Positions 9,345 to 18,395 of a stretch of 64,000 bases of DNA are shown one piece after another. A program made the position numbers and the translations under genes. Origin of the DNA: an uncultured Erythrobacter sp. (lineage in GTDB: Bacteria > Pseudomonadota > Alphaproteobacteria > Sphingomonadales > Sphingomonadaceae); NCBI GenBank assembly GCA_913055155.1, contig CAJXJR010000005.1:124001-188000 (forward strand), given 5' to 3'. The notes below the pieces were generated by a model, which worked only from the letters and a program-made list of their open reading frames with translations, was not told where the DNA came from and searched no databases. The stretch's first letter is position 1, and every line of letters starts with the position of its first letter.

Positions 9345-9617
9345 TTAGTCGGCGATGTCCTTGCCGGAATCCGAAGCCGACGTGGCATTCGCGTTACGTG
9401 CCGCACCTTCCATGAAATTCTGGAACATTTTCAGACCCATCTGCCCCATCGGCGCCAACTGGCGAGCGTATTCCTCAAGCTGATCGACGTTCGACACGCC
9501 CTGCATCGCCTTGGCAATCGAATCGACATAGATCGCGTTCGCCTGCTCGACATCGGGCAGCCCCATGAAGCGCCGCGCCTCTTCGGGCGAACAATCGATT
9601 TCGATATTGACCTTCAT
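9345..9617 (-). CDS. DUF6489 family small protein
   Basis: 90 residues from ATG 9617, preceded by AAAGGTG about 8 bases upstream. The N-terminus MKVNIEIDCSPEEARRFMGL and the following DVEQAN are what I recognise as DUF6489, a small alphaproteobacterial family of unknown role. The middle is helical and Met/Gln-rich (LAPMGQMGLKMFQNFMEG); the tail is polar. It leads the mnmE-mnmG-rsmG-parA-parB run with a 6-base gap to mnmE and is divergent from the dienelactone hydrolase gene over 67 bp. No function can be assigned. Confidence 0.82.
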   Translation of the reverse strand: MKVNIEIDCSPEEARRFMGLPDVEQANAIYVDSIAKAMQGVSNVDQLEEYARQLAPMGQMGLKMFQNFMEGAARNANATSASDSGKDIAD

Positions 9618-9684
9618 AGCGGACACCTTTCTCACTTGCGCGCGTATAAGCCATAGACCAATTCGACGCCGAGGAGAGCCTTAT

Positions 9685-10383
9685 ATGAGTGAGACAGTCA
9701 GCATTGCCACCCTTTCAGGCGATGACAGCTTCAACGCCTATGTCGCCCGCCCCGCAGGCGGAGCAAAAGCTGCGATCGTGGTGATCCAGGAGATCTTCGG
9801 GGTGAACGCCGGCATTCGCCGCAAATGCGACAAGCTGGCCGAGGAAGGCTATCTCGCCGTAGCGCCCGACCTGTTCTGGCGCCTTGAGCCCGGGATCGAG
9901 CTCGATCCCGATATCGAGTCGGAAATGCAGAAGGCTTTCGACCTGTTCGGCAAGTTCGACCAGGACGCCGGCATCCGCGATATCGAGTCAACGATCCACT
10001 GGGCTCGCGAGCAGGTCTCCAGCAACAAGGTAGGCGCGGTCGGCTACTGCCTGGGCGGGCGCCTCGCCTACATGACCGCCGCGCGCACCGACGTGAACGC
10101 CAGCGTCGGCTATTACGCCGTCGGTGTCGACAACTTGCTGGGGGAGAAGCACGCCATTGCTCACCCGCTGATGCTGCATATCGCCGGGAACGACGGATTC
10201 GTACCGCCCGAAGTACAGCAGGCCATGCATGAAGGGCTGGACGACCATCCCAAGGTGACTCTGCACGACTATCCCGGCATGGACCACGGCTTTGCCACCG
10301 AGTTCGGCAATCGCCGCTCAAATGAAGCCGCCGAACTGGCAGACAGCCGCACCGCTGCGTTCTTTGCCGAGAATCTCGCCTGA
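9685..10383 (+). CDS. Dienelactone hydrolase family protein
   Basis: 232 residues from ATG 9685, with GAGGAG at 9671-9676 as ribosome-binding site. The alpha/beta-hydrolase triad of the family is visible: nucleophile Cys in GYCLGG, Asp in AGNDGFVPPE and His in GMDHGF; the oxyanion-side phrase VVIQEIFGVN is near residue 35. The family hydrolyses dienelactones in chloroaromatic breakdown, but many members are general esterases and no catabolic cluster is present. The stop shares one base with the next start (TGATG), so the two genes are coupled. Confidence 0.9.
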   Translation: MSETVSIATLSGDDSFNAYVARPAGGAKAAIVVIQEIFGVNAGIRRKCDKLAEEGYLAVAPDLFWRLEPGIELDPDIESEMQKAFDLFGKFDQDAGIRDIESTIHWAREQVSSNKVGAVGYCLGGRLAYMTAARTDVNASVGYYAVGVDNLLGEKHAIAHPLMLHIAGNDGFVPPEVQQAMHEGLDDHPKVTLHDYPGMDHGFATEFGNRRSNEAAELADSRTAAFFAENLA

Positions 10384-10790
10384 TGGGCTCACCCGCGCAA
10401 ACCGTCGCAGTGCTGCACGAGGTGGCCGAAAGCCGCGCGCCGCTTGCCAGCCTGGTGCCGTGGATTGCCGAAGACGCGGTGTTCCACTCCCCCGTCATGC
10501 ACACACCGCAGCACGGCCGGGAGCTGGTGATGCAATACCTTGGTGCAGCGCTGCAGTTGTTCTCGCAACACGGCTTTCGCTACGTTCGAAAGATCGTGGA
10601 CGGACAGGACGCCGCGCTTGAATTCGTCGCGGGGATCGACGGAATCCATGTCAACGGAGTGGATTTGATATCCTTCGATTCGGAAGGAAATATCAAGGAT
10701 TTCAAGGTGATGATACGTCCGCGAAAGGCCATCGAGGCCGTGCGGACAAAGATGCTGGAACAGCTTGAAGCGGCAAAGGGCGGCACCTAG
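10383..10790 (+). CDS. NTF2-like (SnoaL-type) small protein
   Basis: 135 residues with the cone-like NTF2 pattern: an N-terminal helix, AEDAVFHSPV, a loop with the HGRE turn, then alternating strands ending in VDLISFDSEGNIKDFKVMIRP. The fold is shared by enzymes and ligand-binding proteins, so the substrate cannot be told. It overlaps the dienelactone hydrolase stop by one base and is probably co-transcribed. A GC-rich hairpin spans its stop codon and faces rho. Confidence 0.75.
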   Translation: MGSPAQTVAVLHEVAESRAPLASLVPWIAEDAVFHSPVMHTPQHGRELVMQYLGAALQLFSQHGFRYVRKIVDGQDAALEFVAGIDGIHVNGVDLISFDSEGNIKDFKVMIRPRKAIEAVRTKMLEQLEAAKGGT

Positions 10791-10797
10791 GCCGCCC
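10778..10797 (-). terminator. Likely rho-gene terminator hairpin
   Basis: GGGCGGC/GCCGCCC form a perfect 7-bp stem with a 6-base loop in the convergent gap between the NTF2-like gene and rho. On the minus strand it is followed by TTTGCC, so the U tract is short; it may serve weakly in both directions. It overlaps the stop codon of the plus-strand gene. Confidence 0.45.
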
Positions 10798-10813
10798 TCC
10801 CCGTTTCCCGGAC

Positions 10814-12070
10814 TTACTGGTTCATCGTCTCGAAGAAGTCTTCGTTGGTCTTCGAATCCTTCATCTTGTCGAGCAGGAATTCCATCGCATCGACGGTGCC
10901 CATCTGCATCAGGATGCGGCGCAACACATACATCTTGGAAAGCGTGGCCTGGTCCACCAGCAGCTCTTCCTTGCGGGTGCCGGACTTGCCGACATCCAGC
11001 GCAGGGAAGATACGCTTGTCGGCCACCTTGCGGTCGAGCACGATTTCGCTGTTACCCGTACCCTTGAATTCCTCGAAGATCACTTCGTCCATGCGGCTGC
11101 CGGTATCGATCAGCGCAGTGGCGATGATGGACAGCGAACCGCCTTCCTCGATGTTACGCGCAGCACCGAAGAAACGCTTCGGACGCTGCAACGCGTTGGC
11201 ATCGACACCGCCGGTCAGCACCTTGCCAGAGCTGGGCACCACGGTGTTGTAGGCACGGCCAAGGCGGGTGATCGAGTCGAGCAGGATCACCACGTCCTTC
11301 TTGTGCTCCACCAGGCGCTTGGCCTTTTCGATCACCATTTCGGCAACCTGCACGTGGCGCGATGCTGGCTCGTCGAAGGTCGAGGAAATCACCTCGCCGT
11401 TCACGCTGCGCTGCATGTCGGTGACTTCTTCCGGACGTTCGTCCACCAGCAGCACCAGCAGGAAGACTTCCGGGTGGTTGTCGGTAATCGCCTTGGCGAT
11501 GTTCTGCAGCAGCACCGTCTTACCGGTACGCGGCGGCGCCACGATCAGCGCACGCTGGCCCTTGCCCTGCGGGCTGATCAGGTCGATCACGCGGGCCGAC
11601 TTGTCCTTCACCGTCGGATCCTTGGTGTCGAGCATCAGGCGCTCATCGGGATAAAGCGGGGTGAGGTTGTCGAAATTGGTGCGATGGCGCACTGCCTCGG
11701 GGTCTTCGTAGTTGACCTCTTTCAGCTTGGTCAGCGCAAAATAGCGCTCGCCATCCTTGGGCGCGCGGATTTCGCCTTCCACCGTATCGCCGGTGCGCAG
11801 GCCCCATTTGCGGACCTGGTTCGGCGAGACATAGATATCATCCGGCCCGGCAAGATAGTTCGCCTCGGGCGAGCGCAGGAAGCCGAAGCCGTCCTGCAGC
11901 ACTTCGATCGTGCCGATGCCGAGGATTTCCTCGCCGTCTTCGGCCACTTCCTTGAGGATGGCGAACATCAGCTCCTGCCGACGCAGGGTGGATGCTCCTT
12001 CGACGCCCAGCTCTTCGGCCATGGAGACCAGCTCTGCCGGCGTCTTCTGTTTGAGTTCTTTCAAATGCAT
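10814..12070 (-). CDS. rho: Transcription termination factor Rho
   Basis: 418 residues from ATG 12070 ([11 protein letters not shown]), almost exactly the E. coli length. An N-terminal helical Rho_N domain is followed by the OB-fold RNA-binding region with GFGFLR, then the ATPase core with Walker [10 protein letters not shown] and the Q/R loops. Rho is a hexameric RNA helicase that ends transcription at unstructured C-rich RNA. A promoter candidate (TTGACC-17-TATTTG) lies about 110-140 bp upstream, leaving a leader of roughly 100 bases. Confidence 0.97.
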   Translation of the reverse strand: MHLKELKQKTPAELVSMAEELGVEGASTLRRQELMFAILKEVAEDGEEILGIGTIEVLQDGFGFLRSPEANYLAGPDDIYVSPNQVRKWGLRTGDTVEGEIRAPKDGERYFALTKLKEVNYEDPEAVRHRTNFDNLTPLYPDERLMLDTKDPTVKDKSARVIDLISPQGKGQRALIVAPPRTGKTVLLQNIAKAITDNHPEVFLLVLLVDERPEEVTDMQRSVNGEVISSTFDEPASRHVQVAEMVIEKAKRLVEHKKDVVILLDSITRLGRAYNTVVPSSGKVLTGGVDANALQRPKRFFGAARNIEEGGSLSIIATALIDTGSRMDEVIFEEFKGTGNSEIVLDRKVADKRIFPALDVGKSGTRKEELLVDQATLSKMYVLRRILMQMGTVDAMEFLLDKMKDSKTNEDFFETMNQ

Positions 12071-12179
12071 TTTGTTTGTATTCCAATAGGTTGGGATGCC
12101 GGCTGGCCTATATGGGCTTGGAGAAAGCAGACCTTGTCGCGCGAGAGAATCCGCGACCAATTGCCGTTGGAGACCCATG

Positions 12180-12208
12180 CAAATATGGGTTTCGCCGATG
12201 GCGGTCAA
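12180..12208 (-). promoter_or_regulatory. Candidate sigma-70-type promoter of rho
   Basis: On the minus strand TTGACC and TATTTG are separated by 17 bases. The site is in the right place and direction for rho and gives a 5' leader of about 100 bases. The -10 element is imperfect. Confidence 0.45.
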
Positions 12209-12245
12209 TTCGCAAATGACAGGCGACCGGTAACTCGCCGGTAAA

Positions 12246-12689
12246 TCAGAACGGCCTGACGACCACCAGCACCACGATCACCGCGGCAAGGATGCCGGGC
12301 ACTTCGTTGAACATGCGCAGCTGCTTGCCCGACAGCGGCCGTTCGCCGCGCGCCAGCTTCGTGGCATAGCTGCCCAGGTAACCGTGATACCCGGACAGGA
12401 TCAGCACCAGCAGCATCTTGGCGTGCAGCCAGCCCGCGCTCCAAAGGTTCAGGGTAGCGGCCAACGCCAACCCCAGCACCCAGACCACGATAATCGAAGG
12501 CAGCAGGATGATCTTGAGCAACTTGCGCTCCCGATCGACCCATTTCGCTTCTTCGTTGGAGCCGGCTTCGGCTTCCTGGTGATAGACGAAATAGCGAGGC
12601 AGCATGAACAGCCCGGCCATCCAGAAGATCACGAAGATGATGTGGCCGGCCTTGAGCCAGAGATAGGTCATTGCGAGGGCATCCTGCAT
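12246..12689 (-). CDS. hemJ: HemJ-type protoporphyrinogen IX oxidase
   Basis: 147 residues with four hydrophobic segments. Family features include the first helix with [20 protein letters not shown], carrying the conserved His and Arg, and [19 protein letters not shown] with the conserved Lys. HemJ is an inner-membrane heme-binding protein that oxidises protoporphyrinogen IX in bacteria lacking HemG/HemY. Sitting beside hemE supports the call. ATG 12689 has no clear Shine-Dalgarno; ATG 12671, with AGGA about 10 bases upstream, would give 141 residues and may be the real start. Confidence 0.88.
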   Translation of the reverse strand: MQDALAMTYLWLKAGHIIFVIFWMAGLFMLPRYFVYHQEAEAGSNEEAKWVDRERKLLKIILLPSIIVVWVLGLALAATLNLWSAGWLHAKMLLVLILSGYHGYLGSYATKLARGERPLSGKQLRMFNEVPGILAAVIVVLVVVRPF

Positions 12690-12728
12690 TGCATTTATCT
12701 AGGGAGTGGAGTGCGCTTCGTCATCCCC

Positions 12729-13745
12729 TCACCCGCGGACGAGTTTCAGGAGATGCTCGACATGGGCAATCGGCGTTTCCTTGTCGATCCCGTGGCCGAG
12801 ATTGAACACATGCGGGCGATCGGCAAAGGCAGCCAGGATGCGCGCAACGGATTCGTCCAGCGCCGGACCGCCAGCCAGCAGCAACATCGGATCGAGGTTG
12901 CCCTGCACCGGCATGTCGGTGGGCAACTGGCCGTGAATCCAGGCCGGGTCCTGCGTTTCGTCCACGCCCAGTGCATCCACGCCCGTTTCGCGGGCATAGG
13001 CGGGCAGCTTCGCGCCCGCGCCCTTGGGAAAACCGATCACCGGGATGCCGGGACGTGCGGCGTGAATCGCGGCGGCAATGCGCGCATTGGGCGCAATCAC
13101 CCATTGTTCGAACTGCGTCGGAGAAAGCGAGCCCGCCCAGCTGTCGAACAGCTGCACCGCTTCGGCGCCGGCGTCGATCTGGCCGATCAGGTATTCGATG
13201 CTGGCTGCCTCGATCGCGCCGATCAGCGAGGCAAAAGCCTGCGGGTCACGATAGGCCAGGGTGCGGGCCTTGCCGTGGTCTTTCGATCCCTGCCCGGCAA
13301 TCATGTAGGTTGCCACGGTCCACGGGGAGCCTGCAAAGCCCAGCAAGGTGGTCTCAGGCCCCAAACGGTCCTTTACCAGCGCCACGGTACGGTAGATCGC
13401 GTCGAACCGCTGGAAGGCCTGTTCCAGCCCGTTCCACGCCCCATCCACCAGTGGCGGGGCAAGTCGCGGGCCTTCACCCGCTTCGAACCATAGGTCCTGT
13501 CCCAGGGCATAGGGTACGATCAGGATGTCGGAAAACAGGATGGCACCGTCGAAACCGAAGCGGTCGATCGGCTGCACGGTGACCTCGGCTGCGGCCTCGC
13601 TATCGTAGACAAGCTCCAGGAACCCGCCCTTTTCCGCCCGCAAGGCACGGTATTCGGGCAGGTAGCGCCCGGCCTGGCGCATCAGCCAGACGGGTCGCCT
13701 TTCGGTCCGCCGGCCGGCAAGCGTATCGAGGAGACATCCGGGCAT
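12729..13745 (-). CDS. hemE: Uroporphyrinogen decarboxylase
   Basis: 338 residues from ATG 13745. The signature PVWLMRQAGRYLPEYR is at about 18-33, with FSDILIVPYALG and the later GFAGSPWT phrase. HemE decarboxylates the four acetate side chains of uroporphyrinogen III to give coproporphyrinogen III. In Caulobacter and Rickettsia hemE borders the chromosomal origin; here it is transcribed away from the AT-rich gap at 13746-14047. A TTG twelve bases upstream is an alternative, less likely, start. Confidence 0.96.
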   Translation of the reverse strand: MPGCLLDTLAGRRTERRPVWLMRQAGRYLPEYRALRAEKGGFLELVYDSEAAAEVTVQPIDRFGFDGAILFSDILIVPYALGQDLWFEAGEGPRLAPPLVDGAWNGLEQAFQRFDAIYRTVALVKDRLGPETTLLGFAGSPWTVATYMIAGQGSKDHGKARTLAYRDPQAFASLIGAIEAASIEYLIGQIDAGAEAVQLFDSWAGSLSPTQFEQWVIAPNARIAAAIHAARPGIPVIGFPKGAGAKLPAYARETGVDALGVDETQDPAWIHGQLPTDMPVQGNLDPMLLLAGGPALDESVARILAAFADRPHVFNLGHGIDKETPIAHVEHLLKLVRG

Positions 13746-14050
13746 CGAAGAGTCCAATCAAACAATAAATATATATATTAAGAAGGATTCAGGACGTTGT
13801 TGGCCCTGTGGATTGCGGGAATAGCGCGCCTTTGCCTGAATTCTCCCGCGATGAACACCCATTTGCGCGCATGCGACTCACGGCCGGCCCTGAGTCAATC
13901 GACTCTTCTCCCCGCTATCCCCAGCCTGTCCAAAACCGTGCCTTCCTGTCCATAGGTGCGCTGGTGAATCCGGTTCGGAACCGGGGTAAAGTTACTCGAC
14001 AGCTTGTCCGCAAATCGCTCCCGTGGTTTATGCCTGTAGATATCCACATG
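13746..14050. other. oriC: Probable chromosomal replication origin (oriC)
   Basis: This roughly 300-bp stretch between divergent hemE and ppsR has no supportable gene. It contains an 18-base pure A/T run (13764-13781) inside a longer AT-rich segment (13756-13789, with AATATATATATT), a candidate unwinding element. DnaA-box-like 9-mers against TTATCCACA are ATATCCACA at 14040-14048 (one mismatch), TTGTCCGCA at 14004-14012, CTATCCCCA at 13915-13923 and CAATCCACA on the minus strand at 13807-13815 (two each). CCTGTCCA recurs at 13925 and 13945, two helical turns apart. The hemE/RP001-homologue location matches Caulobacter and Rickettsia, nearby genes mostly run away from it, and ParABS is close by. 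Confidence 0.75.
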
Positions 14051-14902
14051 GCCCGAATGCACCTCCACCTCCTGTCCGATTCCACCGGCGAAACGCTGGA
14101 AATGCTGGCCAAGGCCGCGCTGGCGCAGTTCGGCGATGCCGACGTGCAGCGGCATTTCTGGCCGATGGTGCGATCGGTGCAGCATCTTGAGCGGATCATG
14201 GATGACTTCAAGGCCAACCCCGGCCTTGTCCTCTATACGCTCAGCAACGAGTCGACGCGTGACCGGCTGGAGGAATTCTGTCGCCAGCAGGGCCTGCCGC
14301 ATGTCGCCGCGCTGGATCCGGTGGTGGAGGCGCTGGAGGAGCGGCTGGGTCAGCAGGCGCATGGCCGTCCTGGTGGCAAGAACAAGATGGACGCGGCCTA
14401 TTTCGAACGCGTCGACGCCATCCAGTTCACCATCGCCCACGACGACGGCATCAGCTGGGATGACTGGGAACAGGCCGATATCGTGCTGGCAGGCGTCTCG
14501 CGCACGTCGAAGACGCCGACCAGCATCTATCTCGCCAACCGCGGCTTCAAGGTCGCCAATATCCCGCTGGTGGTGGAAAGCCCGCCGCCAAAACTGCTGT
14601 TCCAGTTGAAGCATCCGATGGTGGTGGGGCTGACGACGGCGCCCGCGCGCCTGATCCAGATTCGGCGCAATCGCCTGCTGTCGCTGAACGAGAAAACCGA
14701 GACGGCCTATATCGACGAGGACAAGGTGAGCAAGGAAGTGGCCTTTGCCCGGCGCATGTTTGCCGATAACGGCTGGCCCGTGATCGACGTGACGCGCCGC
14801 TCGATCGAGGAAACCGCTGCGGCGATCATCAAGCTTTACCAGGAACGCGCGGTGCGCCTGGCGGGGCCGCGCGAACCGCAACGCGGACCCAAACCGATAT
14901 GA
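14048..14902 (+). CDS. ppsR: Pyruvate phosphate/water dikinase regulatory protein (DUF299, RP001 homologue)
   Basis: 284 residues from ATG 14048 (MARMHLHLLSDSTGETLE). The family phrase LHLLSDSTGETLE and the P-loop-like GVSRTSKTPTSIYLANRG are present. These proteins are bifunctional ADP-dependent kinase/Pi-dependent phosphorylases that switch PPDK or PEP synthase off and on. An earlier ATG at 14030 is possible; further upstream extension would run into the origin. A DnaA-box-like sequence overlaps the start codon. The stop overlaps maf by 4 bases. Confidence 0.93.
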   Translation: MARMHLHLLSDSTGETLEMLAKAALAQFGDADVQRHFWPMVRSVQHLERIMDDFKANPGLVLYTLSNESTRDRLEEFCRQQGLPHVAALDPVVEALEERLGQQAHGRPGGKNKMDAAYFERVDAIQFTIAHDDGISWDDWEQADIVLAGVSRTSKTPTSIYLANRGFKVANIPLVVESPPPKLLFQLKHPMVVGLTTAPARLIQIRRNRLLSLNEKTETAYIDEDKVSKEVAFARRMFADNGWPVIDVTRRSIEETAAAIIKLYQERAVRLAGPREPQRGPKPI

Positions 14903-15477
14903 TCGTGCTCGCATCGAAGTCCGCTTCGCGCCGCGCGATGCTGGAAGCCGTTGGTGTGGAGTTCGAGGCGCAGGCTGCCGACCTTGACGAGCGCGCGCTG
15001 GAGGCAGGCATGGTGGGGTCTCCCCCGGATGCTATCGCACTGGCGTTGGCCGAGGCCAAGGCGCTGGCCATTTCCGGAACGACGCGACTCGTCCTGGGCA
15101 GCGATTCGCTGGTGGTTGTCAATGGCCAGCGGTTCGACAAGCCTGCCGACCGGGCAGAAGCCGCGCGCCACCTGCGCCTGTTTTCGGGCAAGGTCATGCA
15201 TCTCCACTCTGCCGCAGCGATCGCGCGCGGTGGCAAGATTGTCTGGCGCCAGGCCGCCGAAGCCCGCCTGCATGTGCGAACTCTATCCGACCCCTTCATC
15301 GAAACCTATCTCGATGCCGAATGGCCGGAAGTCGGCCACTGTGTCGGCGTGTTCCGCATCGAAGCGCGCGGGCCCCAATTGTTCGAGCAGATCGAGGGCG
15401 ACCAGTTCACCGTGCTCGGCATGCCGTTGCTGCCTGTGCTGGGTGCGCTGCGCGAGCTGGGGGAATTGCCGAAATGA
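14899..15477 (+). CDS. maf: Maf-family nucleoside triphosphate pyrophosphatase
   Basis: 192 residues starting at the ATGA overlap with ppsR. The N-terminus IVLASKSASRRAMLEAVG is the Maf signature, with the metal-site phrases LGSDSLVV and GKVMHLHSA. Maf proteins hydrolyse non-canonical or modified NTPs and have been linked to septation. It is the second gene of ppsR-maf-aroE-coaE-dnaQ, in which the first four genes overlap by 4 bases each. Confidence 0.93.
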   Translation: MIVLASKSASRRAMLEAVGVEFEAQAADLDERALEAGMVGSPPDAIALALAEAKALAISGTTRLVLGSDSLVVVNGQRFDKPADRAEAARHLRLFSGKVMHLHSAAAIARGGKIVWRQAAEARLHVRTLSDPFIETYLDAEWPEVGHCVGVFRIEARGPQLFEQIEGDQFTVLGMPLLPVLGALRELGELPK

Positions 15478-16331
15478 CCCGCTATGCCGAAGTCATTGGC
15501 GATCCCATCGCCCAATCGAAATCGCCGGCGATCCACATGCACTGGATCGAAGGGCTGGGCCTCGATGCGCGGTATGATCGCCAACTGGTGAAAGCCGAAC
15601 AGCTTGGCGACTACCTTGCCCGCCGTGCGGCTGATTCGGACTGGGCCGGGTGCAATATCACCATGCCGCACAAGCTGGCGGTGATGCCGCACCTTTCCCG
15701 GCTGGACCCGCTGGCCGAGCGGATCGGCGCGGTGAACACCATTGTGCGCGAAAACGATGGCTCGCTCACCGGCTACAACACCGATGCCGCGGGCTTCCTC
15801 GAACCGCTGGGCGCAGAGCTCGACAAGCAGCACTATTTTCGCATGGCGCGCGTGCTGGGTACAGGCGGCGCCGCGCGCGCTATAGTCGCGGGCTTGCTCG
15901 AACACGGCATCACCGTGGTGCTGGCGGGCCGCAATCCGGACAAGGCGCGCGCCATGCTCGACGAGCTCGACCCCGGCGGACAGCACCACGTCGCCCCGCT
16001 GGCCCATTTTGCCGAGCCGACCGACTTTGCCTTCGACGACCGCGAGGGCTGTTTCGACCTGGTGGTGAATGCCAGCCCGCTGGGCATGCAGGGCCAACCG
16101 CCGCTCGATTTCGATTTCAGCCACGTGCCGCCGGGCAGCATTGTCTACGATATCGTCACCGCGCCGCTGGAAACCCCGCTACTGAAAGAGGCGCGCGCCA
16201 GAGGCTTTCGCACGATCGACGGCCTGTCGATGCTGATTGGCCAGGCTGCCGTTGCTTTCGAGAAGTTCTTTGGCGTGGCACCGCCCCGCGACGACGGCGA
16301 CGCCGCGCTGCGCAGGATCCTGACGCAATGA
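15474..16331 (+). CDS. aroE: Shikimate dehydrogenase
   Basis: 285 residues from ATG 15474, overlapping the maf stop (ATGA). The substrate site reads GDPIAQSKSPAIH, the catalytic Lys is K67 in NITMPHK, NTDAAGF supplies the Asp, and the NADP-binding loop is GTGGAARA. It reduces 3-dehydroshikimate to shikimate in aromatic amino acid synthesis. It overlaps coaE by 4 bases. Confidence 0.96.
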   Translation: MTRYAEVIGDPIAQSKSPAIHMHWIEGLGLDARYDRQLVKAEQLGDYLARRAADSDWAGCNITMPHKLAVMPHLSRLDPLAERIGAVNTIVRENDGSLTGYNTDAAGFLEPLGAELDKQHYFRMARVLGTGGAARAIVAGLLEHGITVVLAGRNPDKARAMLDELDPGGQHHVAPLAHFAEPTDFAFDDREGCFDLVVNASPLGMQGQPPLDFDFSHVPPGSIVYDIVTAPLETPLLKEARARGFRTIDGLSMLIGQAAVAFEKFFGVAPPRDDGDAALRRILTQ

Positions 16332-16936
16332 CCGGCGCACGACCGCACATCATCGGCCTCACCGGTTCCATCGCCATGGGCAAGAGCACGGTCGCCGGCA
16401 TGTTCGAAGACGCAGGTGTGCCCGTGTTCGATGCCGATGCCGAAGTTCGGCGGATGCAGGGCCCCGGCGGCGCGCTGCTGGCCGATATCGAAGCCGCCTT
16501 TCCCGGCAGCACCGGTCCCGAAGGCGTATTGCGCGAAAAGCTGGGCGAGGTTGTCTTCGCCGATGCCGATGCGCTGGCCAAGCTGGAAATGATCGTCCAC
16601 CCGGCAGTGGCAAGGCAGCGCGAGGCGTTTCTCCAAACCCATGCCGACAAGCCGCTGGTGGTCTACGATATCCCCCTGCTATTCGAGAAGGGCGGCGCGC
16701 AGTTCGTCGATACGATCGTGGTCGTCTCTGCCCCTGCCGACATGCAGCGCGAACGCGTGCTGGGGCGCAAGGGCATGACCGAAGAAAAGTTCGCGCACAT
16801 CCTGGGGCTGCAGATGCCCGATGCGGAAAAGCGCGCCCGTGCCGACTACGTGATCGACACCGGCAAGACCCTGGCCGAAACGCGCGAACAGGTGCAGGCA
16901 CTGGTGGACAAGCTGAAAGCCGACTTGCGCGGCTGA
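16328..16936 (+). CDS. coaE: Dephospho-CoA kinase
   Basis: 202 residues from ATG 16328, overlapping the aroE stop. The P-loop GSIAMGKS is at 13-20 and the CoA-binding phrases VFDADAEVRRM and YDIPLLFE follow. It phosphorylates the 3' hydroxyl of dephospho-CoA in the last step of CoA synthesis. The length is standard. dnaQ follows after 24 bases. Confidence 0.95.
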   Translation: MTGARPHIIGLTGSIAMGKSTVAGMFEDAGVPVFDADAEVRRMQGPGGALLADIEAAFPGSTGPEGVLREKLGEVVFADADALAKLEMIVHPAVARQREAFLQTHADKPLVVYDIPLLFEKGGAQFVDTIVVVSAPADMQRERVLGRKGMTEEKFAHILGLQMPDAEKRARADYVIDTGKTLAETREQVQALVDKLKADLRG

Positions 16937-16960
16937 GCCTTCCCGCGCGATACAACCGGC

Positions 16961-17647
16961 ATGCGCGAGATCATCTTCGATACCGAGACCACCGGCCTCG
17001 ATCCCAACACCGGAGACCGGCTGGTGGAAATCGGCTGCATCGAAATGGTCAATCGCGTGGCCACCGGGCGCACCTTTCACGAGTATTTCAACCCCGATCG
17101 CGACATGCCGATGGAAGCCGAACGGGTGCACGGCCTTTCCGCCGCCTTCCTGTCCGACAAGCCGCGCTTTCCCGAGAAGGTGGAGGCGCTGCTGGAATTC
17201 CTCGGCAATGATCCGCTGGTGGCGCACAACGCGCAGTTCGACTTCGGCTTCCTCAATTTCGAGCTGGGCCTGTGCGGATACGATTCCATCGGCGAGGACC
17301 GCATGATCGACACGCTGGTGCTTGCCCGCCGCCGCCATCCCGGCGCCAAGCATTCGCTCGACGCGCTGTGCTCGCGTTACGGAGTCGACCGCAGCCATCG
17401 CACACTGCACGGGGCGCTGCTGGATGCCGAACTGCTGGCGCAGGTCTATGTCGAGCTGACCGGCGGGCGGCAGATCGGGCTGCAGCTGGCGGTAGACAAC
17501 ACCCAGTCAGAAACCGCGGTACAGGCACGTTTCGTCCCGAAAACAGGCGAATATCGTGCCCCGCGCCCGCATGCCGCCAGCGCCGAGGAAATCGCGCGGC
17601 ACAAAGCCTTTCTTGAAACGTTGGAATCTCCGCTCTGGACCTCGTGA
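16961..17647 (+). CDS. dnaQ: DNA polymerase III epsilon subunit (3'-5' proofreading exonuclease)
   Basis: 228 residues. Exo I is DTETTGLDP near the N-terminus, Exo II is AHNAQFDFGFLN and Exo III is LHGALLDAELLAQVY, completing the DEDDh metal and catalytic residues. Epsilon proofreads within the replicative polymerase core. Its place next to the predicted origin follows the arrangement known in Caulobacter and Rickettsia. Confidence 0.95.
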   Translation: MREIIFDTETTGLDPNTGDRLVEIGCIEMVNRVATGRTFHEYFNPDRDMPMEAERVHGLSAAFLSDKPRFPEKVEALLEFLGNDPLVAHNAQFDFGFLNFELGLCGYDSIGEDRMIDTLVLARRRHPGAKHSLDALCSRYGVDRSHRTLHGALLDAELLAQVYVELTGGRQIGLQLAVDNTQSETAVQARFVPKTGEYRAPRPHAASAEEIARHKAFLETLESPLWTS

Positions 17648-17702
17648 GGCTAACGTCCCACATGGGGGTTGGAGCGAACGATAAGAAAAGGAGCAACGCC
17701 CC

Positions 17703-18272
17703 ATGGATATTCGCGTGTCGGGACACCAGGTCGATACAGGAGCAGCACTGCAGGAACATGCTTCGGACCGACTCGAAAACATCGTCGACAAGCATTTCAG
17801 CCGCGCGCTTTCATCCACGGTAACCTTCGGCAAGGCGCCCGCTAGCGGTTTCGCCGCCGATATCGTCCTTCACGTCAATCACGGGTTGATCCTGAAAAGC
17901 CACGGGCAGGCGCAGGACGCGCACCTTGCCTTCGACCAGGCTGCCGACAAGATCGAGAAGCAGCTGCGCCGCTACAAGCGCCGGCTGAAGGATCGCCACG
18001 AACAGGCTGCCCACGCGGTGAAGGAAGAGGAAGCCGCCTACACCATCTTTGCCTCGGAAGAGGTGGAGACCGAAGACGAGGTGACCGAGGAATCGCCCCC
18101 GATCATCGCCGAAACGCGTATCGACGTGCCCGAAGTCAGCGTCTCCGATGCCGTCATGCTGCTCGACCTGCGGCACACCAACGCCCTGTTTTTCAAAAAT
18201 GCTGGAACCGGGCGGCATAATATGGTCTATCGCCGCGAAGACGGCTCGATCGGCTGGGTCGAACCGTCCTGA
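17703..18272 (+). CDS. hpf: Ribosome hibernation-promoting factor, long form
   Basis: 189 residues from ATG 17703, with AAAAGGAG about 10 bases upstream. The N-terminal S30AE domain starts MDIRVSGHQVDTGAALQEH and ends in KIEKQLRRYKRRLKDRH; an acidic linker (EEVETEDEVTEE) leads to the C-terminal dimerisation domain with SVSDAVMLLDL, ALFFKNAGTG and YRREDGSIGWVEP. The long form binds 30S subunits and dimerises ribosomes into 100S particles in stationary phase. ptsN follows, as near rpoN in many proteobacteria. Confidence 0.95.
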   Translation: MDIRVSGHQVDTGAALQEHASDRLENIVDKHFSRALSSTVTFGKAPASGFAADIVLHVNHGLILKSHGQAQDAHLAFDQAADKIEKQLRRYKRRLKDRHEQAAHAVKEEEAAYTIFASEEVETEDEVTEESPPIIAETRIDVPEVSVSDAVMLLDLRHTNALFFKNAGTGRHNMVYRREDGSIGWVEPS

Positions 18273-18395
18273 TCGCAACCGGTGCGAGACACCGGCAACC
18301 TGTGATCTATCGGGGGAGAGGTGTTGACGCACCGGACGGCGCGCACAAGCTGCACGCCGCGCCGCCGACAGGATAGTTTGAGATTTTCTGAAGCA

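Noticed and set aside
13808-14047. N-terminal extension of ppsR through the origin gap
   Set aside because: The frame stays open, but the residues show no family similarity and the conserved protein starts at about 14048.
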